Program-made: the position numbers and the translations under genes
Notes under the pieces: model-generated
Told to the model about the DNA's origin: nothing
Database searches by the model: none
What the model saw: the letters and a program-made list of their open reading frames with translations, nothing else
Assembly: GCF_001544835.2 (NCBI RefSeq)
Contig: NZ_FCNX02000015.1
Coordinates: 1-64,000, forward strand
Direction of reading: 5' to 3'
DNA: 64,000 bases
Source: Caballeronia fortuita
GTDB taxonomy: Bacteria > Pseudomonadota > Gammaproteobacteria > Burkholderiales > Burkholderiaceae
In this document: positions 53,277 to 62,545 of the stretch, piece by piece
How the letters are laid out: the number at the start of each line of letters is the position of its first letter
Position numbering within the stretch: position 1 is the first letter of the stretch

Positions 53277-55115
53277 ATGTCCGTCATCAGCACCGAGTCC
53301 TCCCTGCGCGCGAACGCCGCGCGCCCGTGGTGGCGCCGGCTGTGGTACGCGGCGCTGATCGCGCTCGCGGTCGCGCCGCCTATCGGCGCGGTCGGCTACA
53401 TGTTGTACTCGGGCCTGCTCGCGCGCGAGACGCATCGGCTCGTCGTGCCTTACGACGTGTACTGGGAAGCCGCGCAGCTTCAGATCGCGTATGAGCGCTT
53501 CGAGAATCACGTGCTGCTGTATCGCAATGGTATCGACGAGGACGAGCAGGCGCTGCGCGCGAGCTTTCGGCTGCTGCGCGCGCGTTTGAGGCAAGTATCC
53601 GAATCGACGGGTCTCTCGGACGGAAACGAGGCGCTCGTCAACCGGCAGCGCGAGATTCTGCGTCAGTTGCAGACGGCGTTCGATTCCATCCAGGGCGATG
53701 TCGAAGGACTTCAGGCCGAGCACCAGCACACCTTGCGCGTGATCGGCGTGTTGCGCCAGAACGCACCGCTCGTCGCGGAACTCGCCGGCGGGCGGCGGCT
53801 GATGGACATCGCCGAGCGCGAGGCGATCGTGCGCGATTTCGAGGCGAAGCGCCGCTATCTGATCTACGGCGGCATCGTGCTCGGGATGCTGTCGGCAGCG
53901 GCGACGATCCTGCTGCTGCTGAACGGCTACCGGCGCACGCGCCTGATCGGGCAACAGCGCGCGGCGCTCGTGGCGGAACATCAGGCGACGCGCGCGGCGC
54001 GCGAGGCCGGCGTCGCGAAAGACACGTTCCTCGGCATGATCAGTCACGAGTTGCGCACGCCGCTGCACGCGATCGTGTCGTCGGTCGAATTGCTCGGGCT
54101 CAACGCGCGCGGCGACGCCGACCGCAAGATCATGCAGCGGCTGGAAACCGGCGCGCGCCATCTCGAAGCGCAGATGCGCGATTTGACCGATTACGCGCGG
54201 CTGGGCGCGGGCAAGCTCGAATTGCGCATGGCCGTGTTCGATCCGGTCGAACTGCTCGATTCCATCGTCGATGCGAACACGCCCGCCGCGAGCGCGAAGG
54301 GCCTCGCCTTGCGCGGCGACTACGCGGGCGAGCGCGGGCCGATCGAGTCCGATCCGCATCGCGTGCGGCAGATCGTGACGAATCTCGTGACCAACGCGAT
54401 CAAATACACCGACGCCGGTTCCATCGACGTGCATTTCGCGCGCACCGGGAAGCGTCTCGACATCTCCGTGATCGATACCGGCCCGGGCATTTCGCGCGAG
54501 CAGTTGCCGCTCATATTCCAGGAATTCACGCAACTCGATTCATCGAGCACGCGGCGTTTCGACGGCGCCGGAATGGGCCTCGCGGTCGTGCGCGGGCTCG
54601 TCGATCTGCTCGGCGGGAAGATCGAAGTGTCGAGCGAAGTGGGACAGGGCGCCGCGTTTCGCGTGAGCTTGCCGGCGGTGTCGGCGGAACACTTGCCCGA
54701 ACGCGAACACGTCGCCGATGCGCCCGGGCTGCACAAATCGCGCGTGCTCGTCATCGACGACCACGAGTCGATCCGCGATTCGCTGATCGAAATGCTCACG
54801 CATCTGGGTTATTACGCGGTCGCCTTGCCGGATGTCGACAGCGCGCTCGCCTGGCTGCGCGCCAACGACGCCGACGTGATCCTCGCCGACCTGCACATGC
54901 CGGGCAAGGACGGCTATTCGTTCGCGAACGAGTATCGTGCGCGCAGCGCGCCGGGCGCAAGCGTGCCGATCATCGCGGTGAGCGCATACGCGCCCGAACT
55001 CGTCGATCCGAGCGCGGCGGTGCTGTTTTTCGACTATCTGCTGAAGCCGGTGCGTTACGAAGTGCTGAAGGGCGCGGTGCATCGCGCGGTCACCGTTCGG
55101 CGGCGCGTGGCGTAG
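53277..55115 (+). CDS. Hybrid sensor histidine kinase with receiver
   Basis: A 612-residue kinase. TM1 (about 22-45) and TM2 (about 195-215) flank a periplasmic domain of about 150 residues. HisKA has MISHELRTPLHAIVSSVELL, and HATPase_c shows NLVTNAIKYTDAG, DTGPGIS and GAGMGLAVVRGL. A C-terminal receiver has VIDDHESI, the Asp in VILADLHMPGKDG and Lys in LLKPVRYE. It is only three bases beyond the NERD-helicase stop and convergent with the BetR-receiver gene, a likely signalling partner. Confidence 0.9.
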   Translation: MSVISTESSLRANAARPWWRRLWYAALIALAVAPPIGAVGYMLYSGLLARETHRLVVPYDVYWEAAQLQIAYERFENHVLLYRNGIDEDEQALRASFRLLRARLRQVSESTGLSDGNEALVNRQREILRQLQTAFDSIQGDVEGLQAEHQHTLRVIGVLRQNAPLVAELAGGRRLMDIAEREAIVRDFEAKRRYLIYGGIVLGMLSAAATILLLLNGYRRTRLIGQQRAALVAEHQATRAAREAGVAKDTFLGMISHELRTPLHAIVSSVELLGLNARGDADRKIMQRLETGARHLEAQMRDLTDYARLGAGKLELRMAVFDPVELLDSIVDANTPAASAKGLALRGDYAGERGPIESDPHRVRQIVTNLVTNAIKYTDAGSIDVHFARTGKRLDISVIDTGPGISREQLPLIFQEFTQLDSSSTRRFDGAGMGLAVVRGLVDLLGGKIEVSSEVGQGAAFRVSLPAVSAEHLPEREHVADAPGLHKSRVLVIDDHESIRDSLIEMLTHLGYYAVALPDVDSALAWLRANDADVILADLHMPGKDGYSFANEYRARSAPGASVPIIAVSAYAPELVDPSAAVLFFDYLLKPVRYEVLKGAVHRAVTVRRRVA

Positions 55116-55118
55116 GCG

Positions 55119-55973
55119 TTAGCTGCGCATCAGCCGCTTGGAGAGATCGGCGACGAGGATGCCTAAGCGCGCGGGTTTCTCGAAACACGCCACGTTGTAA
55201 TCGCGGATCACCTGGCTGATCTCCGATTCGCTCGCCTTGCCGGTGGTCAGCTCGCCCGTGAGCACGAAGACCGGCGCGTCCGGGTTGTCGGACTCGCGCA
55301 CTGCGCGGATCGCATCCGCCGACGTATGCACGCCGAACAGCCAGTCGATCACGACGGCGTCGAATACCTGTATTTGCAGCGCTTCGAGAAACGCGTCGAG
55401 GCCGTAGAAGGCCATTGCCGCGAAGCCGGTGGCTTCGAGATAGTCGTGCAGATTGTCGGCGGAAGCGCGATCGTCGTCGACGACGGCGATGACGGGCTTG
55501 TCGGTATCCGGGCGGCGCGGCTGGATTTCGATCTTGTGGACGTCGCAGGCCTCCTGCAGCAGCACGCCCTCATGCTTCGTGACGATCCAGCGATTGTTGA
55601 GTTTCTGCGCGATGAAATCCGGACGGCTGCCCGCGTCGAGCGCGCTGCCGACCCACGCCATGCAAGGAATTTCCAGCGAACCGAGTTTGAGCACGGCGTC
55701 GTGCGCGGTGCCTTCGGTTTCGTCGGGGCGCGTGTTGATCGAATCGAAGAGCTTGAGCGCGGGTTCGTCGAAGGCATCGGCGACGCGGCGAATCTGAGCG
55801 AGCGTCCACGGACTGTTGCCGCGCAGCTTCCGATGTCCCTGCGAAAAACTCAGGTCGAGGATGCGGCACAACTCGGCCGTCTGCTGGCGCTTGCCGATGC
55901 CATGACGGCCCATGAGTTCGCGCACGCGTTCGGCGACGGCGAGCGATTCCGAAGAAGACGTTTCAGTGACCAT
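55119..55973 (-). CDS. BetR-type HTH protein with C-terminal receiver domain
   Basis: A 284-residue regulator with inverted domain order. Residues about 12-75 form an HTH of the BetR type (RELMGRHGIGKRQQTAELCR, GHRKLRGNSPWTLAQIRRVA). Residues about 155-280 form a receiver with VIAVVDDDRAS, phosphoacceptor Asp in AVVIDWLFG, Thr in VLTGELT and Lys in CFEKPARL. All the phosphotransfer residues look intact. It is convergent with the hybrid kinase, so a phosphorelay from that kinase is plausible. Confidence 0.8.
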   Translation of the reverse strand: MVTETSSSESLAVAERVRELMGRHGIGKRQQTAELCRILDLSFSQGHRKLRGNSPWTLAQIRRVADAFDEPALKLFDSINTRPDETEGTAHDAVLKLGSLEIPCMAWVGSALDAGSRPDFIAQKLNNRWIVTKHEGVLLQEACDVHKIEIQPRRPDTDKPVIAVVDDDRASADNLHDYLEATGFAAMAFYGLDAFLEALQIQVFDAVVIDWLFGVHTSADAIRAVRESDNPDAPVFVLTGELTTGKASESEISQVIRDYNVACFEKPARLGILVADLSKRLMRS

Positions 55974-56179
55974 ACAGCCAGTCGGGGGCGTGAGAGTGAG
56001 ACTGCGAGAAGCGAAGCCGGAAGCGGGCTGGGCGGCCCGTGCGCAGTCGATTCGTTATTGTAAATGGCGCGGCTCATCGTGCTCAAAAACGCTTCGTCCG
56101 GTCGTGCGCAATGCCTTGATCTTATGGGCAAATCGGGCGCGACAGCGGTTCGCTGCCGCGCACTTACGAAGCGTTGCCT

Positions 56180-56449
56180 TCAGGCCAGCGCGGAGTCGGG
56201 CTGGCGTGCCGGCTTCGACGTGGCGGGAAACACGTCGAGCAAGTTCGAAAGCTGGCTCTCGGCGTCACGCCCGCTGAACTCGCGCAGGGTCGCAAGCAAG
56301 GTGCGCCACGGTGCGGGCCAGCGGGTTTCGCGCACGCAGCGGCCATTGCCGTCGGTGATGCGCAGCAGGGTGGTGTCGGGGAAGTAAGTGAGGGTGACGG
56401 GCAGTCCGTCGAGTACACAGGTGGCGGTGCAGGCTTTCGGTGTGAACAT
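56180..56449 (-). CDS. Hypothetical protein (89 aa)
   Basis: An 89-residue soluble protein starting MFTPKACTATCVLDGLPVTL. It looks like a compact beta-sheet fold (TLTYFPDTTLLRITDGNGRC) followed by a helical region. Three Cys (positions about 7, 11, 38) might bind metal. The ribosome site is weak. No family was recognised. It sits alone between the BetR gene and a decayed region. Confidence 0.5.
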   Translation of the reverse strand: MFTPKACTATCVLDGLPVTLTYFPDTTLLRITDGNGRCVRETRWPAPWRTLLATLREFSGRDAESQLSNLLDVFPATSKPARQPDSALA

Positions 56450-56636
56450 GCTTTTTTGTGTTGGATTGGGCGTCTTGATTGACGGCGGAAACTACTAGCA
56501 ACGGACGTGCCTGTGCTGAGCGTTGTGCTTCAGATCGCGTTGAGTCCAAGGCGGAGTTCGCTTTCGTTGAGCAGACAATTGCCGAACTTATCGACAATTG
56601 GCTGCGTTATGCGCGATAAAATGCGCAATCGCTTAA

Positions 56637-56765
56637 ATGGAGCTTGTTGTGCTGACCGCTGCCTTACTCATCTGCCCATTCGGTGCCGCCGCGCTGTTCG
56701 CGTTCGCTCTTTTCGCCGATAAGCACTTTCGCGATTCGAAAATCATCAGGGCGCGCCAGCGGTAA
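56637..56765 (+). CDS. Possible small single-TM protein (42 aa)
   Basis: An open frame MELVVLTAALLICPFGAAAL... with one hydrophobic helix (residues 2-27) and a basic tail (RDSKIIRARQR). There is no clear ribosome site, and the antisense frame is also open, so it may be chance. The remaining bases between 56450 and 56877 hold no gene I can support. Confidence 0.3.
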   Translation: MELVVLTAALLICPFGAAALFAFALFADKHFRDSKIIRARQR

Positions 56766-56877
56766 GCGGATCGCGATTCGTTCATTGAGATCGAGAAGTC
56801 TTTATATTTGCCGCGTTCGGCGCTATTTCATCGAGAGTTTTTATCTGATTCCGTCGGGCGACGAGTAGGTGAACGTC

Positions 56878-57228
56878 TCATCGCGTGCAGACACGCGACC
56901 TCACGATCCGCGCTGCCGTATCGAGTTCCCGGCCGGTCAGCCATTCCCACAGAAAACACGCGCGCCGAATCTGTTCGCCGTTCGGCGTGGAACGCAGGCG
57001 CGCGACGAGATCGCCGGGACGGGATGTTCGAATGCGGCATCGATGACCTCGAGATTGACGCCTTCGTGACGCAGCGCGAACTCCAGATGACCGAGTGGCG
57101 TGTCGTCAAAGGCCACGCTGTTCGAAAACAGAATCTGACTCTCGTTGTCGATACGCCGATTCACCGATGAAAGGCGTCACGCGCAGCTCACCCATGGCGA
57201 TAAGACGGGCATAACCGATCGGTGTCAT
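56878..57228 (-). pseudogene. Remnant of a Fic-family protein N-terminal region
   Basis: Three reading frames together give a continuous protein-like sequence. Frame one, from ATG 57228, reads MTPIGYARLIAMGELRVTPF then IGESA. A second frame reads NRRIDNESQILFSNSVAFDD to EVIDAAFEHP. After a second shift near 57012 it reads DLVARLRSTPNGEQIRRACF then LWEWLTGRELD, ending at a stop at 56878. The last block resembles the N-terminal region of bacterial Fic proteins (from memory). The catalytic HPFxxGNGR motif is absent. At least two indels and a truncation make it non-functional. Confidence 0.65.
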
Positions 57229-57320
57229 CGAGATCTCTTGATGCGTATCGAGAAATCATGACTTCAGGCTCGCCGAAACCGTTTGATACGCTTTTGCTAT
57301 CGAACGATCGCCCTTTCGAA

Positions 57321-57349
57321 TTGTTGCGCTATTGGCGCGAGACTATAGT
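57321..57349 (+). promoter_or_regulatory. Sigma-70-like promoter of the rhamnose catabolic operon
   Basis: TTGTTG (57321-57326) and TATAGT (57344-57349) are separated by 17 bp, about 55 bp upstream of the dehydrogenase start. It also follows the Fic-like pseudogene on the opposite strand. Confidence 0.55.
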
Positions 57350-57403
57350 GCCTCTCACGGCATGACCATCCAAGAGCAACGCACAACGAAAGGAGACGAA
57401 TCA

Positions 57404-58165
57404 ATGAACCGGATCGATCTGGCGAGCCGCGTCGTCGTCATTACGGGCGGCGCGCGCGGCATCGGCCTCGCGGTGGCGGAGCGCGCGCTCGAATCAGGCG
57501 CCGATGTATCGCTCTGGGACGTCGACGGCGAGCGCCTGGCGCGCACGAGCGCCGAACTCGCAGCGAAGTTCAGCGAGCGCGAGGTCAGCGACGCCGTCGT
57601 CGAACTCACCGAGGAATCGTCCGTCGATGCAGCCGCCAAGAAGGCGCTCGCAGCTCACGGCAAGATCGACGTGCTCGTCAACAATGCGGGCATTACCGGC
57701 GGCAATGGCACGACCTGGGAACTCGCGCCCGACGTGTGGCGCCGCGTCATCGACGTCAATCTGATCGGGCCGTATCTGACCTGCCGCGCCGTCGTGCCGC
57801 ACATGCTGAAGGCGGGTTACGGGCGCATCGTCAATATCGCGTCGATCGCGGGCAAGGAAGGCAATCCGAACGCGTCGCACTACAGCGCGTCGAAGGCCGG
57901 GTTGATCGGGCTCACGAAATCGCTCGGCAAGGAACTCGCGGGCAAGAATATCCTCGTGAATGCGGTCACGCCCGCGGCCGCCAAGACTGAAATCTTCGAC
58001 TCGATGTCGCAACAGCACATCGACTACATGCTCGCCAAAATCCCGATGAACCGCTTCCTGATGCCGGAAGAAGCCGCGTCGCTGATTCTGTGGCTCTCGT
58101 CCGAGGACTGCGCGTTCAGCACGGGCGCGGTGTTCGATCTGTCGGGCGGACGCGCGACGTACTGA
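57404..58165 (+). CDS. SDR oxidoreductase, probable 2-keto-3-deoxy-L-rhamnonate dehydrogenase
   Basis: A 253-residue short-chain dehydrogenase. The cofactor motif is TGGARGIGLAVAE, then NNAG, and the catalytic Ser and YxxxK are in NIASIAGKEGNPNASHYSASKAG. The start at 57404 has AAGGAGACGAATCA, a strong ribosome site. In non-phosphorylative rhamnose degradation a second SDR oxidises 2-keto-3-deoxy-L-rhamnonate before a hydrolase step, and context supports that role. The other SDR of this operon is assigned to the first step. The two assignments could be exchanged. Confidence 0.82.
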   Translation: MNRIDLASRVVVITGGARGIGLAVAERALESGADVSLWDVDGERLARTSAELAAKFSEREVSDAVVELTEESSVDAAAKKALAAHGKIDVLVNNAGITGGNGTTWELAPDVWRRVIDVNLIGPYLTCRAVVPHMLKAGYGRIVNIASIAGKEGNPNASHYSASKAGLIGLTKSLGKELAGKNILVNAVTPAAAKTEIFDSMSQQHIDYMLAKIPMNRFLMPEEAASLILWLSSEDCAFSTGAVFDLSGGRATY

Positions 58166-58192
58166 GACGCGTCGCGTCATCGGGAGAATCAC

Positions 58193-59515
58193 ATGAATCA
58201 TTCCGCACAGGCGGAAGGCGCGGTCACGTCGCGCGTCATGCGCCGGCTGCTGCCGTTTCTGCTGCTCATGTACGTGCTCGCGTTTCTGGATCGCGCGAAC
58301 ATCGGGTTCGCGCAAAAGGCGTTGCAGCAGGACACGGGGCTCACCAACGCCGCGTTCGCCTTCGGCGCGGGCGTATTTTTCGTCGGCTATGCGATCTTCG
58401 AGGTGCCGAGCAATCTGCTCCTGCATCGCGTCGGCGCGAAGCTGTGGATGTGCCGGATCATGGTGACGTGGGGCCTCGTCTCCGCCGCGATGGCCTTCGC
58501 GCATAGCGCCACGACGTTCTATACCTTGCGCTTTCTGCTCGGCGTGGCGGAGGCGGGCTTCTTTCCCGGCATCGTCTATTACCTGACGCGCTGGTTTCCG
58601 CAAGTGTCGCGCGCGCGTGCGCTCGGCGTCTTCTATTTCGGCGCGCCGCTCGCGTTCATCTTCGGCGCGCCGCTGTCCGGGTTGCTGCTCGATCTGCACG
58701 GCGCGTTTGGCATGAAAGGCTGGCAATGGCTCTTTCTCGTCGAAGGGCTGCTCGCGTCGATCGTCGGCGGGTGCGCGTTCTGGTATCTCGACGATGACCC
58801 CGCGAAAGCCCGCTGGCTCACCCACGATCAGCGCACGCTTCTGATCGGCCGGCTCGACGACGATGCGCGCGCCGCGTCGTCGCACGGTCCGCGCGGCGTG
58901 CTCGCATCGCTCGTCGACGCGCGGGTGCTCGTGCTGTGCTGCGTCTACTTCCTGATTCAGGCGGCGGTGTACGGCGTCGTGTTCTACTTGCCGCAACAGG
59001 TGTCGGCGCTGCTCGGCACGAAGGTCGGATTTCGCGTCGGGCTCGTGACGGCGCTGCCGTGGGTCGCCGCCGTCATCGTTACGTGGATCGTGCCGCGTTA
59101 CGCCGATCGCACCGGGCGGCATCGGGTCTGCGCGGTCGCGCTGCTCACGATGTCGGGCGTTGCGATCGCGGTATCGGGCATCGCGGGGTCGCCGGCCGTG
59201 TCGCTCGTCGCGCTGTGCTGCGCGGCAAGCGGATTCATCGCCGCACAGCCGCTTTTCTGGACCTTCCCGACGCGCTATCTCACCGGCGCGGCCGCCGCGG
59301 CGGGCATCGCGCTCATCAATTCGCTCGGCGGACTCGGCGGCTTCTTCGCGCCGATGGCCCGCACCGCCGCCGAAGCCGCATTTCATTCGACGAGCGCCGG
59401 GCTCATGGTGCTGGCGGGCGCGAGCGTGCTGGCCGCGCTCGTCATCGTCGCGCTGGTGCGCGTGCCGGGGCGCATCGAACACGAACACCTTGCCGATGCC
59501 GCGAAGGCATCCTGA
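58193..59515 (+). CDS. ACS-family MFS transporter, probable L-rhamnonate/rhamnose uptake
   Basis: A 440-residue transporter with about 12 TMs. Anion:cation symporter family marks are YVLAFLDRANIGFAQKAL in TM1 and EVPSNLLLHRVGAKLWMCRI, then LLGVAEAGFFPGIVYYLTRW. RhmT of E. coli is a relative in the same genetic setting. CGGGAGAATCAC precedes the ATG. It lies between the SDR and rhamnonate dehydratase genes with short gaps (27 and 20 bp). Confidence 0.85.
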   Translation: MNHSAQAEGAVTSRVMRRLLPFLLLMYVLAFLDRANIGFAQKALQQDTGLTNAAFAFGAGVFFVGYAIFEVPSNLLLHRVGAKLWMCRIMVTWGLVSAAMAFAHSATTFYTLRFLLGVAEAGFFPGIVYYLTRWFPQVSRARALGVFYFGAPLAFIFGAPLSGLLLDLHGAFGMKGWQWLFLVEGLLASIVGGCAFWYLDDDPAKARWLTHDQRTLLIGRLDDDARAASSHGPRGVLASLVDARVLVLCCVYFLIQAAVYGVVFYLPQQVSALLGTKVGFRVGLVTALPWVAAVIVTWIVPRYADRTGRHRVCAVALLTMSGVAIAVSGIAGSPAVSLVALCCAASGFIAAQPLFWTFPTRYLTGAAAAAGIALINSLGGLGGFFAPMARTAAEAAFHSTSAGLMVLAGASVLAALVIVALVRVPGRIEHEHLADAAKAS

Positions 59516-59535
59516 ACGGAAGAGGAGACGAACAC

Positions 59536-60714
59536 ATGTCCATGCCGACCATCAAGCAAGTACGCGCCTTCACTGTCCGCGGCGGCGGCGCCGATTATCA
59601 CGATCAGGGCGCCGATCACTGGATCGACGATCACATCGCCACGCCGATGGCCCGCTATCCCGAATACCGCGCAAGCCGTCAGTCGTTCGGGCTGAACGTG
59701 CTCGGCTCGCTCGTCGTCGAGATCGAGGCGAGCGATGGCACCGTCGGCTTCGCGGTCACGACGGGCGGCGAGATCGGCGCATTCATCGTCGAGAAGCATC
59801 TCGCGCGGTTCCTCGAAGGCCAGCGCGTGACCGACATCGAAAAGATGTGGGATCAGATGTACTACGCGACGCTCTATTACGGGCGCAAGGGCATCGTGCT
59901 CAATGCGATTTCGGGCGTCGATCTCGCGCTATGGGACTTGCTCGCGAAAGTGCGCCGTGAGCCGGTGTTTCATCTGCTCGGCGGACCCGTGCGCGACGAA
60001 TTGCAGTTCTACGCGACGGGCGCGCGTCCGGATCTCGCGAAGGAGATGGGCTTCATCGGCGGCAAGATGCCTTTGCAGCACGGCCCGGCGGAAGGCGAGG
60101 AGGGGCTGCACAAAAACATTGCGAAGCTCGCCGATATGCGCGCGAAAGTCGGCGACGATTTCTGGCTGATGTTCGATTGCTGGATGAGCCTGGATCTGAA
60201 CTACGCGAAGCGCCTCGCGAATGCGGCGCGCGAACACGGGCTGAAGTGGATCGAGGAAGCGCTGCCGCCCGACGATTACTGGGGCTACGCGGAACTGCGC
60301 CGTTCCGTGCCGAACGGCATGATGGTGACGACCGGCGAGCACGAAGCGACGCGCTGGGGTTTTCGCATGCTCTTCGAGATGGGCTGCGCGGATCTCGTGC
60401 AGCCGGATGTCGGCTGGTGCGGCGGAATCACGGAACTCATCAAGATATCGGCGCTCGCGGACGCGCATAACGTGCTCGTCGTGCCGCACGGTTCGTCGGT
60501 GTACAGCTATCACTTCGTCGTCACGCGCCACAATTCGCCGTTCTCCGAATTTCTGATGATGGCGCCAGAGGCCGATCAGGTCGTGCCGATGTTCACGCCC
60601 TTGCTGCTCGACGAGCCGGTTCCGGTGAACGGCCGCATGAAGGTGCCGGAGGCGCCGGGCTTCGGCGTGCGGCTGAATCCCGAATGCGCGCTGACGCGGC
60701 CATATTCACATTGA
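59536..60714 (+). CDS. rhmD: L-rhamnonate dehydratase
   Basis: A 392-residue enolase-superfamily enzyme that dehydrates L-rhamnonate to 2-keto-3-deoxy-L-rhamnonate. It has the characteristic GADHWIDDHIATPMARYPEY, the metal ligands Asp (MFDCWMS), Glu (KWIEEALPP) and Glu (TTGEHEATRWG), and the general base region VVPHGSSVYSYH. The C-terminus ALTRPYSH matches characterised RhmD closely from memory. AGGAGACGAACAC precedes the ATG. This is the clearest marker of the pathway in this locus. Confidence 0.93.
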   Translation: MSMPTIKQVRAFTVRGGGADYHDQGADHWIDDHIATPMARYPEYRASRQSFGLNVLGSLVVEIEASDGTVGFAVTTGGEIGAFIVEKHLARFLEGQRVTDIEKMWDQMYYATLYYGRKGIVLNAISGVDLALWDLLAKVRREPVFHLLGGPVRDELQFYATGARPDLAKEMGFIGGKMPLQHGPAEGEEGLHKNIAKLADMRAKVGDDFWLMFDCWMSLDLNYAKRLANAAREHGLKWIEEALPPDDYWGYAELRRSVPNGMMVTTGEHEATRWGFRMLFEMGCADLVQPDVGWCGGITELIKISALADAHNVLVVPHGSSVYSYHFVVTRHNSPFSEFLMMAPEADQVVPMFTPLLLDEPVPVNGRMKVPEAPGFGVRLNPECALTRPYSH

Positions 60715-60725
60715 AGGGGCATCGC

Positions 60726-61508
60726 ATGCTGCTGGAGAACAAAGTCGTCGTGGTGACAGGCGGCTCGCGCGGCATCGGCCGTGCGATCGCACTTGCGAGC
60801 GCGCGCGAAGGCGCCGATGTCGCGATCAACTACTGGCGCGATAACGACAACGCTTACGGCAAGGCGTCGGCGGTGGAGTCGATCGTCGGCGAAATTGAGG
60901 CGCTCGGGCGGCGCGCGATCGCGGTCGAAGGCAACGTCGCCGAACGCGATACGGGCATCGAACTGATCGCGCGCACGGTGGAAGCGTTCGGGCGCGTGGA
61001 CGTGCTGTCGAGCAACGCGGGCATCTGCCCGTTTCACGCGTTCCTCGACATGCCGCCTTCCGTCTACGAAACCACGGTCGCCGTGAATCTGAACGGCGCG
61101 TTCTACGTGACGCAGGCCGCCGCGAACCAGATGAAGGCGCAGGGCACGGGCGGTGCGATTGTTGCAACGAGTTCGATCAGCGCGCTCGTCGGCGGCGGCA
61201 TGCAGACGCACTACACGCCGACCAAGGCAGGCGTGCATTCGCTGATGCAGTCCTGCGCGATCGCGTTGGGGCCATACGGCATCCGCTGCAATTCGGTGAT
61301 GCCGGGCACGATTGCGACCGATCTCAACGCCGACGATCTGTCCGACGAGGACAAGCGCGCCTACATGGAAAAGCGCATTCCGCTCGGACGTCTGGGCGCA
61401 CCGGACGATGTCGCGCAATGCGTCGTGTTCCTCGCGTCGGATCGCGCGCGCTATGTGACGGGCGCGTCGCTGCTCGTCGACGGCGGGCTGTTCGTCAACC
61501 TGCAGTGA
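60726..61508 (+). CDS. SDR oxidoreductase, probable L-rhamnose 1-dehydrogenase
   Basis: A 260-residue short-chain dehydrogenase. It has the cofactor motif VTGGSRGIGRAIALA, SSNAGICPF in the NNAG position, and the catalytic Ser with YxxxK in TSSISALVGGGMQTHYTPTKAG. It resembles L-rhamnose 1-dehydrogenases that produce L-rhamnono-1,4-lactone. It is 11 bp after rhmD. The gene for the lactonase is across the LysR gene at 62983. Confidence 0.85.
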   Translation: MLLENKVVVVTGGSRGIGRAIALASAREGADVAINYWRDNDNAYGKASAVESIVGEIEALGRRAIAVEGNVAERDTGIELIARTVEAFGRVDVLSSNAGICPFHAFLDMPPSVYETTVAVNLNGAFYVTQAAANQMKAQGTGGAIVATSSISALVGGGMQTHYTPTKAGVHSLMQSCAIALGPYGIRCNSVMPGTIATDLNADDLSDEDKRAYMEKRIPLGRLGAPDDVAQCVVFLASDRARYVTGASLLVDGGLFVNLQ

Positions 61509-61517
61509 TGCGCTCGA

Positions 61518-62495
61518 TCAACGCGAAGACGCCGAGTACTTGCGCAGCAACGCGATGAAGTACTCGGCCGGCTCGCTCAAAGTCTCGAACTTGCGCCGCA
61601 GCAACCCGAATCCCGACAGGCTCTTGCCGATTTCGATCGGCAATTCGATCAGCAATTGCGCGCGCAGATAATCGCGCACGACGGATTCCGGCAGCATCGC
61701 CACGGCTTCGCTGTTCTGCAGCAATTGCAGCGTCGCGAAGATCGACGCACATTCGACGATATCGGCGGGCGTCGTGAGACCGGCGCGCGCGAGTTCCTCT
61801 TCGAACAGGCCGCGCGCGGGGCTCGTGATCGGCTGCAGAATCCACGGCCATCCGACGAGCATCTCCAGCGTGACTTCGCTGTTCCCGGCGAGCGGATGCC
61901 CCGCGCGCACGACGAGCCGCATCGCCTCGCGCGCGAGCGGCTCGAAATCGAAATCGTTGTGCTGCAACGGCGTAGTGAGTCGCCCGAGCGCAAGATCGAC
62001 TTCGCGGCGATGCAGCAACTGCACGACCTGATCGCTCGTCTCGCCGAGAATCCGCACGTTCAAAAGCGGGCGCTCGGATTTCAGTTCGGTGACGGCCATC
62101 GCAAGCACGTCGGGCGCGGCGCCCATGATCGCGCCGACCGTCAGTTGACCATGACCGCCGCGCCGCTTGGCGTCGAGGTCGTCTGCGAAACGCGTGAGGT
62201 CCGCGAGCGAGCGGCGCGCGTAGGCGAGCGCGGCGGTGCCGAGCGGCGTCGGCTGCATGCCGCGCGCATTGCGCTCGAAAAGCAGAAAACCGAACGCTTC
62301 CTCGATATCCGCCAACATGCGGCTCGCGCTGGGCTGCGCGACGTTGATGGTGTCGGCGGCCTGGTGCAGATTGCGGGCATCGTCCAGCGCGACCAGCAGC
62401 GCGAGATGCTTGAACTTCAGCCGATTCACGAGCGCGATCGGCGAGAGGCTAGGCGAGAAACTAGGCGACACACTGTGGGACACATTCTGGCTCAT
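61518..62495 (-). CDS. LysR-family regulator of the rhamnose genes
   Basis: A 325-residue LysR regulator starting MSQNVSHSVSPSFSPS. The HTH is near residues 25-80 (LKFKHLALLVALDDARNLHQ, AADTINVAQPSASRMLADIE), followed by an effector-binding domain. The N-terminal Ser/Pro-rich extension derives from a short repeated DNA pattern (CTAGGCGAGA/CTAGGCGACA) and may be variable; a start slightly further in is possible. It is convergent with the preceding SDR and divergent from rhaM, the normal position for a regulator of both halves of the cluster. Confidence 0.87.
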   Translation of the reverse strand: MSQNVSHSVSPSFSPSLSPIALVNRLKFKHLALLVALDDARNLHQAADTINVAQPSASRMLADIEEAFGFLLFERNARGMQPTPLGTAALAYARRSLADLTRFADDLDAKRRGGHGQLTVGAIMGAAPDVLAMAVTELKSERPLLNVRILGETSDQVVQLLHRREVDLALGRLTTPLQHNDFDFEPLAREAMRLVVRAGHPLAGNSEVTLEMLVGWPWILQPITSPARGLFEEELARAGLTTPADIVECASIFATLQLLQNSEAVAMLPESVVRDYLRAQLLIELPIEIGKSLSGFGLLRRKFETLSEPAEYFIALLRKYSASSR

Positions 62496-62545
62496 TCGAC
62501 AGCCCGCTTTGAACCGCGCGATGATACGGCGCAGCGATACGTTTT

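Noticed and set aside
51825..54533. 902-codon minus-strand frame
   Set aside because: Antisense to the NERD-helicase and hybrid kinase genes, both of which show complete motifs on the plus strand.
57494..59488. 664-codon minus-strand frame
   Set aside because: Antisense shadow of the SDR and MFS genes of the rhamnose operon.
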